This document shows positions 48,900 through 59,400 of a stretch of DNA of 64,000 nucleotides, piece by piece; position 1 is the stretch's first letter; every line of letters begins with the position of its first letter. The position numbers were made by a program, and so were the translations under genes. The DNA is from Taenia hydatigena (Eukaryota > Platyhelminthes > Cestoda > Cyclophyllidea > Taeniidae). Under the pieces are notes generated by a model. The model searched no databases. It was not told the DNA's origin and saw only the letters and a list, made by a program, of their open reading frames with translations. The DNA lies in the NCBI GenBank assembly GCA_036345935.2, contig JADWOT020000004.1, positions 2,594,418 to 2,658,417 of the forward strand, given 5' to 3'.

Positions 48900-51800
48900 T
48901 CCGGAGAGAAAGATGCAAAGTGTTGGCTTCTAGCGATAAACTAAATTCAATCGGTCGCTAACTGACTCCGTCGTTCGGTGAATGGTAATTGACAAGTGGC
49001 ATACAGTTGTTATTGGAGACTCGTCCAGTCTTGAATAGTACAACATTTATGAATCATCCATTTCTCTTGCAATGCAACCTGCAAATGTAGTGATGATGAT
49101 GAGGCGCCTCAGCAATAGTGGGGCCAAATGGTCCTGTCTCTCGGCCAGAAAGTTAACGACCCCTGCATTTCGCTCGGAGGCTTATTCTTTGAGATACGGA
49201 CAGTGTTGGGACGGTTAAAGGATCAGAGTGGCTAAGCAAAGTTCTAATAACCCATTTTCAACAACGTGAATTCGAGCACCTTTAAGGGGATTATAATCCC
49301 ACCTTCCGATCCCTCCGGGAGGTTCACACACACAACGGGGTAGCAGCATTTGTGTTCTTGCAGTCTATTTATGCCTTAAGAATTAATTCGTCCATTCATA
49401 AATGGTTTTGATGCGTCGTGGTAAAAGCTACTAAGTTGCTGCTCCCTTTGCTCTGCGTCGTTGAGAATAAATCAAAAGGCGTGAATAAACGACCGACCAT
49501 GGTTTCAAGCAACCACAAATGTTTTATGACACCATAACGCGTACTCCAAGTTTAAAAATAGCCTGTTTAAACTGCAACAGGACGATGCTTGCTTTGGCTC
49601 TGCAGTTTAACCATGCTGGCTCTTGGATGCTTCATGATTCGATGAGGGCTGTGCTGTCATGACCCTCGGTTTGTGCGCTCACTCTTCCACCTCCTCTGGA
49701 CTGACTTGCAGACGGCTCCGAACAGAAGAACCTACGACCTTATCAAATTAAGGCAGATCCCTTAATGGAGTGTCCTGCATGATGGTTGGTACTAAATCAT
49801 GACAAAGATGGTTGACCACTGCCATCTAGTGAAAGGTAAGACGGTGAATGCAACCCAGGTACATGACTGTGAAGGAGTGATAAGTCTACGGTATTATGAG
49901 GGTAAATGAATGCCAAACGTGTTAAACATTGTCCAGCGCTGATGTCTTTAAGCTCCTTGGTTCAAAGGGAAGGAAGCAGTTAACTCGATTCATGTAGTAA
50001 CAGCCTTGCATGTTCTTCGCTCCAGATTTTAAGGTATCCGACTACTTCGTATACAACGGAGAAGGATCAAAGTGAATGCAAAGGAAAGAGAAACTCCAGA
50101 ATGCATTGCAATTTGTTCAGACTTTATGTTCCATCAAGTGAGTTATGCAATTTCAGTGTCGTGAGTTCCTCAGCCTCTAGATTCAAAATTGATATACCTA
50201 AATATTTTCCCCAGTGAGAATTTGGGAATAAAAAGGGTATTAGATTATCGTGCTTTTTATGTCTTTTACACAACTTCAGCCCAATCCACCATCCACTCTT
50301 AAGAGGACTTAGGTTGGTGTAACCTCCACTCTCATAAAGATCTTATCCTCAGGAGGGTAACAAGATATCCTAATCACTTTTATTTCTGTCCCACCATTCT
50401 TTCTAAGCAGGAAATCCTATTTCATTAGAAACTTTCTAGAGGTCCTCTAAAGGTGATGATTAGGGAAGAGTGGTGCTTGTCTCATTACTCAGCCTTTATT
50501 CTCCCAATCCAAGTTTCTAATCTCTCCAGGGATCAATTTTGTGGTGCTGTGGAGTCCTGGATTAGGTTGTCGTAAAAGACTAGCACTTTCTTCCCAGTGA
50601 TCCACTAGTCATTGCTTTGGGCCACTCTTCGGTGATTGTTAAGTGGAAGGTGAGGCCTCTTCGGTTAGAGCACTGTCACAGACAAAAGACTACGTGAAAA
50701 TCTCAGGCGACGTATCCACCTTTGTAGGCCTGCCACGTGATGCGTTCGAACACTGAGTTCTTGGTTGGCTTTGACGTGGGCAAAATGTGATTTGAAATGG
50801 ACAGGAGGCCGTATAGACAGAGACGGACGTTGAAGACATGAAGAGGCCCAACGTGTGACACCATCACACAGTTGATGGAGGTAAACACAGCAGCATGGTG
50901 ACATTTTGGTGGTTGAGCGTCAAAATACATTGGCGATGACGCCAAGTTGGTGTTGAGTGACTTTTATGGTTTAAAAAGTGTAATCCTTGTTAAAATATTT
51001 GTAGATGTGGTAGCGCCGACACCACATCTCTCCAATACATGTTAGCGGATTCGCGTTCCAGTGACCTCGCGTTTGGCTTCCCAAGGCATGTGTCTTTGGT
51101 GTTGTTTTAGCTGCTTCCACTGTGTCAGGGATTAACTACATTTGTGTACAAGTACCTTAACTGTCATCAAGGATGCAGATTGTCACAACGTATAGTAGCC
51201 TTAAGTCAACAGTGGTGTTAGCGTGGACAAGGCTGTAATTGATTGGCATGTTATGGTGCTTAGGTGTCATTGAGGTGTTTCATCCCTCGGACTGAGCGGC
51301 AGCGATCAGCGAGGCGTAACTCCAAGCTACCTTCATTCAGCGGATCGGGTAACGATGCTTTCGACGGAATAACGCATTTGTTTTCCTCACTTTGACTAAC
51401 CTTGATTGTTCGATTGGAAGTCATCTCTGTTCAGCTCCTGTATTTCTCACTGCTTAAAAGTCGTCAATGTTAGGTGACATGATATTTATGCTGCTCATCA
51501 CTTAAAGCGGAAGTACGGGAGTTGAATTAGATGGTTTGATAACGGCAGGTTGGAATATGGGCAGTTAGATGGACGACTAAGCAAAACGAAGGGAAGCAGG
51601 GATTGAAAAAGAGATGCTTGTGAATTAAATGGACAAATAAAGTGGTGATGCTAGATAACGCAGCGATGCACTGCTCTAGGGGTACAGGAGGTCTCAGTGC
51701 ATCGAAGCAGATCCGCATGATAAATGTTTCCTTCCGCATTCATGCGCAAATGTGGTCAATTTGTGCTCCTCACTTTGAAGTGAGCGGAGAGGCGGTGGAA

Positions 51801-51950
51801 GCTCTACTGATGCATAGTGCTGAAGCTTGACGCTAAACTACTTGGTGGACACTCCATTCTTTTAAGCCAATTCGTTTCTACTGCATTAACATGGTAGAGC
51901 ATTAACTCCAAGGGGCTAAAATCCACCAAACACCCAAATATTTCTGAGTA
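48900..51950. other. No gene recognised
   Basis: A short plus-strand start-like frame near 49798-49834 ends at GTAAGA, but nothing follows it. Minus-strand ORFs at 50665-50945 and 51527-51739 have no supporting splice sites that I could see. Confidence 0.35.
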
Positions 51951-51952
51951 TT

Positions 51953-53481
51953 TTAAGCACAATAAAGCAAATGCAACACCATCTCTCCTTCCTTCCGGTT
52001 CAACCACTGCCTAACTAAAAACTTTTGCTTCATAGTCCCTCAGTCGTCCATTTTGCCAAAAGCCTGCTCTACTACCATGAGGGCTTGAGGTCTCTTGTTT
52101 TATCAAACAACGGCATTTTTGCCTTCTTTCTCAACAAAAACTCCGTAACTTAAACCACTTACTTCGATTCCTCATCTGCGTGATATTCCTCTGTGGAGAT
52201 CGGCATCATGGAATGCCACAAGGTGCTGACACCGACACGGACACTTGCAATGACGAAGAAGCTATTGCAGTGTCTCGATTGACTCACCTTTTCGTATATC
52301 GGAGGACAAGCTACAGCACAACAGCACATCCTGCATCGACAGGACAAACGACCGATCCATTTGGCGTACATACCACATTCCACACATAGTTACGGTTGCA
52401 CAAAATTATGCCCTAAATGCGGCAGTTAAACCTAGCTCAAAAGGAATGCCGATTTTACTATCAATATGCAGCCAATGTCCATCTACATATTCAAGAAGGC
52501 TTCCTTCGCCATGATTTCACAGTTTAAGTGAAGTTTCCGATACCATTCCTCCTAACACAAATTACACTAGTCACTCATGTCTTTGCCGAAAAGAGGAATG
52601 AATCCACTTTTCTGCACTTTTCTTTGCCACCCATCAGATGCCTCATTCGAGACTAACAAGTAAATTTTTAACCCAGTAAAAATACGGGATGATTTTTGCA
52701 CGTATAGGAAAATCAAGTTTAGGTAAACCACTCAAATACCAACCCCTTCCATCGGACTCACTGCCACCTCCACCAGCGCTCTAATGCCCACTGTAGTTGC
52801 CCTATCAAATGTTTATGAGAAAACGTCAGCCTGCCTTCTTGCCCATTTATACTACCATGACAAGTCACCCATTTAGCATTAATGAACGGGGCTTAGAGAG
52901 GAACTTACGTCAATGATATTGTCATCAACTCCGCTTTGATGCTTAAGCATGACTACCGTAGTGATGTCCGATTTTCTTGCGCATCAATAGTCAATCATTT
53001 GAGTTAATGCTTCATTCCAACATTTCGCATGGATGCTTCAGCCTGCTTCTGCTCTCATGTGTAGAGTGACAACCCAACATCCTAGTCGAGGGTAGAACAA
53101 ATTGGAGAGACTGCACTACCAGACACCATAGAGCAGCTCTTTCTGTGCAAATCAGCGAAAAATGGTTTCTTTCGTTCAGTCATTGAGAGGACGTGGTAAA
53201 TTTTAGTTAAATACTTGACTCAAGTGGCTTGCATCCAAATTTATGTCCATTGAGAGACTAACAAGTATTGCCCCCGCTCTGAACTTGATCCAGGGAGGAG
53301 TAAATCGAATGCAGAATGAAGCATTTTTCATCTGGCCGCAAGAAAAACTAACCTTCTCTAGGAATTTTACACGTGTATCCTACAGTAAAGTTCACTTACT
53401 TTCATTATCTCCTTTCCCTTTACTCACAATTTCCATTATCAGCGTCTTCCACGTCAGGGATGAGGTAGTTGGTCCTTCCAT
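51953..53481 (-). CDS. Five-exon model of a small protein (89 residues), function unknown
   Basis: Minus-strand exons are 53400-53481, 52909-52952, 52288-52310, 52163-52225 and 51953-52010; they join in phase into 90 codons from ATG to TAA. Donors are GTAAGT (exons 1, 2 and 4) and GTGAGT (exon 3). Acceptors of exons 3 to 5 are acceptable, while the exon 2 acceptor (GGTAG before 52952) has a poor pyrimidine tract and is the weakest point. The protein begins MEGPTTSSLTWKTLIMEI, has a central HQSGVDDNIID and then STEEYHADEES, and ends in HLLYCA. No signal peptide, membrane span or known domain was seen. Exon 3 would be a 23-base micro-exon and intron 3 only 62 bases. It lies about 3 kb past the poly(A) signal of the inhibitor-2-like gene on the same strand. 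I recognise no family; the exons could also be the 3' part of a longer gene. Confidence 0.38.
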
Positions 53482-53974
53482 CGGCTTAGTTCAGCCCTGT
53501 CAAGTGACAGTTAGTCGGATGATGACCATGCAGGAAGGCATTTACTGAATAGCGCGTACTACTTCATTTTTTACCCTTAAAGGCTTCTGAGGGAATGTAG
53601 TTGCCTGAATTTAGTACTTGCTTTGCTCCATCCCAATTCGAAGGATGTATGGAGTGGTTATCTACACTTAAATTAATTAGTCCTCCCCTTGTGGTGACTA
53701 TTTTGAGACCTCATGCTTTAATCAAGTAGCGTTGCCCTTTTTAGACGTGAGAAAGGATTCCTCTACTATAATTCCGAAAAGCATACCTTACAACGGCTCA
53801 GTGGAGTGGAACGAATCGGTATCCACCCTACATGCATACAAGTAATGTCCACATTCCATGTCATGCAGTCATGCTTGTGCCAGCTTAATGCACAGTTGGC
53901 AAAAGCGAATCAAGTCGCTTTTGATTGCTCAAACCGATTGCATTCCTTCGGTTCAGTAAAGTCAACACAATTGT

Positions 53975-54425
53975 AAAAGCTGGCATCACATATTGAAGCT
54001 CTGTAAATAAACAAACTGCCAACTGCTCTAGCAGTTATGCAAATATCTTGCCAAGCAGAAGAGAACGATGTGGGTGGTGAAACAATACATCAACAAAATG
54101 CATCAAAGAGGCAGGTTTCGAAGTCGCCTCCTATAGTGGAGCATGCATGCGACACCTGCAAAAGTACCAGTCAAAGTTAATCTCCTGCTGAACCCGGAAT
54201 TCTCACAATCACTCCACCAATCCTGATGTGTCCAATGACTCCTGCCCCCTCATTCGAGATGACACCGAGCATTGTCGCTACAATTTGCATTCTGAAATGT
54301 GACCTTTAAAATTAGTTGATGGTGTGATTTGTTGAGTCACAGTTAATTCCCCACCCTTCACTCCCTCTCTCCTGTGCATGAGGCAATGCAAATTTCAGTC
54401 TTACGCGAAGTATGGAGGTGAAAAC
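53975..54425 (+). repeat. Young dispersed repeat, copy 1 of an inverted pair
   Basis: From the segment around CAACTGCTCTAGCAGTTATG (54019) through the block ending near 54310, this copy matches the reverse complement of 59040-59335 at roughly nine bases in ten by eye. Weaker similarity extends to about 53975 and 54425. It has a stop codon where the other copy is open. Confidence 0.8.
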
Positions 54426-56369
54426 TCGATGGTGTGTACTGAACCTCCACCAACTTCTAGCTTACACAGACGCTACTGCACAGTCACTTTCTGCCTTCTT
54501 TCCAATTCCATCATCTTCTTCAGTGGAATGTTTGATTGATGAGTTGTCATTTTACCGAGGGAACTGCCTCACTAAATGCTTATTGCGCTGTGTGAACAAC
54601 GCGGAAGAAAGTGACAACCAAGGACAGAACAACGGTCAATTTTTCAAAGCACGCTTTGCTTCAGCGCTATTTATTAACGCACATTACCGCTAAATCTGGT
54701 TTTCGGATAATTCGCCTTATTTGTTATTTGCTAGTATGGTAATTTTAGCGACCTTTGACCGCAGTGATTAAATGCCCTTGCACATCAGATGTTTAGCGCA
54801 GAAGTTGTACGTCTTCTTGGCTCTTAATAGTTTGCATTACACTGATTAGGTAGTGGCTGTGGCACAAACCAGCCTCCACACATAATCCAGTACACAATGG
54901 CTGTGAGTCAATAATGTCGCCTTCCATGTCATTGCGATTTGGGTTGAAGATTAAGGTGGAAGGGAGCCAAAATGAACGCTTGTGCAATCGACTGTGATTA
55001 AATGCGTCAGTGAACATGGGTCATCTCAAGGTATCTTTCCATGCTGATGTGCAGCATTTTTGGGTAACCCGGTTGCTCATGTGGTCACACATGGAAGTTG
55101 CTACCGGAAGGTTAGAAAGACACTAAATGTGATGAGTAGAAATGGTAAAGGAAGGAAGGAAGAACAGGACAGTGCCTTACCAGTTATGCGTTAGGGCCTT
55201 ATTGCACAATCAGTGTACATGTGTGTGGGCTTGTGCGTAGAGGGTAAAAATAAGTGTCCGTCGGCATGTGGTGGGTCCAAAATAAAGAAGAGAAATTAAC
55301 TTATTATAGCCGCACCCATAACGACTAAAAATGGCACGGTCGTGGACGTAACGACATGATGGTAAAGTCGTATTGCAGAGTAGTTGTACGTCAAAGCTGA
55401 TGGGTGCTACTGAAGTCGCCTTTAAGTAGCACACAACTTCCTACCGCCGTAAAACTCAGCCAAGGGGAAGGGTTGGGCTTCTTCTTCTTCTTCAAGTCTG
55501 TATAATTGTTCTTTGTCACCAAGCACACATAAGCTAGAGAGAGCAGACAGCTGAGAAGTGAAAGTGGGGGAAGGTGGGAGCCGCTAAATGCCTTTTAGAG
55601 AACCATCGCTTCAATTCTGTGTCTCGTTGGAACGAGGCGACGGATGTCACTAAATTCTGTTTACTTACTTCCTTGTTTATTTATTATGAGAAATTTTCTA
55701 ATCCTTGAGAACTTCCTTGTAATACATAAAATGTTATTCCATAGCCTTATACCCACCATCTTCCAAAAGTTTTTTGTTATCTCAATATTTCCATTTCTGG
55801 TAAAGTAATTTAATTGCTTGAAGGCAAATTAATAATTCATTGACGTGAGCTTAACTTAGCACAGCAAAAAAACATTTTTAATCCTTCTAGGCTACTAGAC
55901 TTCCATTCCTAACCCTCTCTTCTGCAGATGTGGTAAATGGTCTCCACAGGAAACTAATGAAGATATAAGCGATGGGATTTTCTCTATGATAAAGAGTAAA
56001 ATTCGCCGTTTATGTGAGAAAGATTTGAAAAGTTGCCGTCCCAGACAATTAAGGTGGGGTGTAAGTCTATTTTACCTATGTTATGCATAAGGGGTTTTGC
56101 TTGTCTCAGCGCACTGGCTGCTGAGATCTGTCTAGGGATGGTCCGACTCCTAGACAATTTTCCTGCCGTCGGATACGACAGCTCAACAGCCCTTGAGAAG
56201 GCAAAAGTCTCACGATTGGTTGTGCATCGAGCACTAAAAATATGCACTTTGCCCATTCTATTTTGACTAACGATAGAGGTCATGCATCGGCAACGCACGT
56301 GCGTCACACATTTGTGACGCCGGTAATTTTGAAACAGAAAGAGGAGGAATGAAGGGATATCTGGTAATG
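54425..56369. other. No gene recognised
   Basis: The plus-strand frame 54412-54693 is open but starts at the repeat edge. No exon pairs were identified before the 3' end of the inhibitor-2-like gene. Confidence 0.35.
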
Positions 56370-56375
56370 TTTATT
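56370..56375 (-). terminator. Poly(A) signal AATAAA for the inhibitor-2-like gene
   Basis: TTTATT on the plus strand reads AATAAA on the minus strand, about 100 bases past the stop codon at 56474. The spacing suits a short 3' untranslated region. Confidence 0.6.
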
Positions 56376-56473
56376 CAGAATTTCAATAAGAGTGAAGGAA
56401 GATGAGTATCTGTTTGATTGCTTACTATTTCAGTTTTGTACAAATGACCCAAAGGACCAAGACATCAGCAGCC

Positions 56474-56791
56474 TCACTTCTTCCCATCTCCGGACTTTTG
56501 TGAATTCGGTAGGTTTTCCGGCGGAGTAGAGATTGCACTTTCTACGATGCCATCCTCTTTTTGCAAATTTTGTTCATCATCTGATTCTTGATCCTCCTCC
56601 TCCTCCTCCTCTTCCTCATCTTCATCACCCTCAGCGCCTGGAATGGGGATTCGGTGACCCAAGACGGCCTTTATGTCCAACCCCTCGGGTGTGGCCACTT
56701 CTTTTCGTTTGCGTTCAAATTCCCTGCGTTTGGCCAATTCTTCTTCACTTAGTTCCTCACTGTCGTCATCGTGTGCCACTATGGGAATCAC
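56474..56791 (-). CDS. PPP1R2: Protein phosphatase 1 inhibitor-2-like protein, last coding exon
   Basis: The minus-strand frame runs from an acceptor (TTTTCAG before 56791) to a TGA at 56474-56476 and gives 105 residues. Key stretches are VAHDDDSEELSEEELAKRRE, then EFERKRK, then EGLDIK, followed by a long Asp/Glu tract and a Ser/Asn/Lys-rich tail. Known inhibitor-2 proteins carry a Ser-acidic segment, an LS-x-EE-x3-KR-x-FE-x-KRK helix and an EGLNIK-like stretch in the same order, ahead of an acidic C-terminus. Inhibitor-2 is a mostly disordered regulator that binds the catalytic subunit of PP1. The open frame continues upstream to 56965, but that part is hydrophobic and precedes a good acceptor, so I read it as intron. 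The N-terminal exons, with the KGILK-like and KWDEMNI-like PP1 contacts, were not found up to 64000 and probably lie beyond the window. The His-Tyr of the usual HYNEG motif is not present (see findings). Family assignment is probable rather than certain. Confidence 0.68.
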   Translation of the reverse strand: MIPIVAHDDDSEELSEEELAKRREFERKRKEVATPEGLDIKAVLGHRIPIPGAEGDEDEEEEEEEEDQESDDEQNLQKEDGIVESAISTPPENLPNSQKSGDGKK

Positions 56792-58914
56792 CTGAAAATT
56801 AAGAACGTTTCGAAAGCAACGTTTGTCAAAAACATTTACTGCACTCGCAAGACGCAACGCTAATAATACCAAATTTATTACTTTGTTGATTTTTTGCCCT
56901 AAAAGCTTGCTAAAAATTAGAAAGAGATAAAAATTGTCTGTTTTGGAGCTCAAAGGCCAATCCATGAGAAAGTTGCATGTCTCGGTTAGACCCGGACGTC
57001 CTCTTAATGGGTTTCACGATCAAACGTCTCACGGCAGCGTTTTCCCTCCCACCACTTTATGAGGTAGCTCAAACGATCCACCGAAAATAAAACGAATGAG
57101 CTAAAGAAGGGAGCTCCTACTGGAAGCACATGATTTTTATTCAGTAGGTAAAAAAGAGGATACTTGTGTACATTTTGCCCTTCATTGCATCGCAGAGGAT
57201 GCAACATCACCCCATCAAGAGGGGTTCAAATAATGCTAACAAAATATCTGTACCACAAATGCCTCCAAAAATGACAGTTAGCTACTCTTTGGCCTGATAG
57301 ACGAAATGGCTAAAGCCGTTTAAGTTTGTAAAGTAGTCCATTCATAGCCAATGCAAGAGAGGACGTAGATGGAGGAGTTCTAGGACCAACACTTGAGCCC
57401 AACTAAAGGCTGCATTACTACGGGACACACTAAATCGGTCTTTCTTAGTCTCAAGTAAAATTCTGTTCTTGAATTAGTGGTGTGGAGGGTTCTTTTCTGT
57501 CCTACAGCCACTTTTTTAAAGTTCTAAATAAAGATTTTTTTACCTCGTTGCTTAGAAGTGTGGAATTTTTCCTACTCTCTTAAGTTTACAGACATTAATG
57601 AATTATTTATTTAATTTCAGGCATCTGGATTGCAATCATTAAAAATGAAATGGAAAGGACACAAATTTCGCTTGCAGTTTGCCAAGAATGCTTTTGTAAA
57701 TATTCCAGAAAGCTTTTCAAAAGTAAACAAACCAATGTATAAATAGGTAGAATTTGATATCGGCTGTTCGCTCCTTTTAGCTGGACACACGCTTTAAAGA
57801 GACAAACCACCTCGTCTCTCTCCTCTATCTGGCAAGGAGAGATAATACCGACTTGAAGAGGTACAATCGAAAGGGCAGGAGGCGGTAGTAGTTTCCCTCA
57901 CCCTCACCGTAGCTCATCCCTTCCCATTGGCCGAGTTAGGAGGTTGTGCTGCTCGTAATGATTACTTTACTAGTGACAACTGACTACTTCCAGTGGTTTC
58001 GCAACATGAGGTGTTTCAGTGGTATCCAAATGCATCAAGAAATGACGCAACTTTCCGTATCTCATTGCCCTCCACGCTGGTTGCGCTGTTTCTAGTTACC
58101 ACACATGTGGATGGTACGACATGCAGTAGCTGTCGGAGGTTAAATTACCTCTTCCATTCAAAACACTCCACGTGGACTTTAATTGCACACTCCATTCACA
58201 TTCACACCCGCACACACTAACGGATGCACATTTGAAGCCAAATGGCTGATGCAGAATTGAACAGAACCCTCTCCTGTTCCAATTCTCGTCCACCTCCCAC
58301 TGACAACTCCCATTTGTGTCCACGTTAAACAACTGAGTTGTCCAACAAAGCCACGCCCATTGCACGAAAACATGCAAATGTAGAAAGTGTGCTTCAACGT
58401 GGTCCACGTTTACAGATTCGTCATCTTCACTGCCGTCTCTCCTTACTTCCTATTTGTTCACCAATTTGCGTGAAGGTTGGTCTGCGTCCTAACCACTGCA
58501 AATTAATGTAATACGAGCATGGCAAACCAGAAAATTGCCGAAAGACAAGAAACTTATAGGCGTAAATGGAAGCAGAGAATGCATGACCTCTTATTTTGCG
58601 TAAACACCTCATAACTGTGGACGAATGTCGTGAAGATCCCAACAGTTGGCTGGAAAGTAAACCAAGGAGGTGGATCAGCCGAAAGGCAGAATTGGAGGGA
58701 AGTGCGCGTAAAGCTTGTCAACCTCTGCCTCCGACTGCGATTATTTAGCCAAAGGCCTGCAGTTTTACCTCACTTTCTACCGCGGTGCTCACACAACGCG
58801 ATAAGCAATTGGTGTAGGACAGTTCCCTCAGTAAGATGACCGCTGATCAATCAAACGTTTGGCTAAAGAAGACGATGGGATTGGAATGGAGGCCGGAAAT
58901 GACTATGTAGTGGC
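56792..58914 (-). other. Intron of the inhibitor-2-like gene (5' part not seen)
   Basis: No upstream coding exon with the expected KWDEMNI-like or KGILK-like motif was found. A short exon-like piece near 58450-58490 (GRRPTFTQIGEQIG) has an AG and GTAAGG but no clear partner. Confidence 0.35.
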
Positions 58915-59400
58915 ACTATCGCGTTTTCACCTCCATACTTCATGTTAAATTGGAATTTGAACTGCCTCATTCACAAGGGGCAGGAAGGTGTGGGGTAAAG
59001 AGGTGGCTGCGACTCAATTAATCACAACATCAATTAATTTTAAAGGTCACACTTTAGAATGAAAATTGTAGCGACAATGCTCGGTGTTATCCCGAATGAG
59101 GGAGCAGGAGTCATTCGACAAATCAGGATTGGTGCAGTGATTGTGAGACCACCGGGTTCAGCAAGAGAATAACTTTGACTGGTACTTTTGCAGGTGTCGC
59201 ATACGTGCTCCACTATAGGAGGGGACTCCGAAACCTGCCTCTTTGATGCATTTTGTTGATGTATTGTTTCACCACCCACATTGCTTTCTTCTGCTTGGCA
59301 AGATATTTGCATAACTGCTAGAGCAGTTGGCATGGAACCCTACTTCGCTCCTAGTTTGCTTATTTACGGAATATTAATACGTGGTGCCAGCTTCCGCAAC
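58915..59400 (-). repeat. Young dispersed repeat, copy 2 of an inverted pair
   Basis: Reverse complement of the copy at 53975-54425. The minus-strand frame 59040-59333 (97 codons, with HVCDTCKSTSQSYSLAEPGG) lies wholly inside it. A base change makes a stop in the other copy, and many differences between copies change amino acids, so I do not call a gene. Confidence 0.8.

Noticed and set aside
59040..59333. Minus-strand ORF of 97 codons with a CDTC motif
   Set aside because: It lies inside the young inverted repeat. The other copy has a stop in the same frame and the changes do not spare amino acids.
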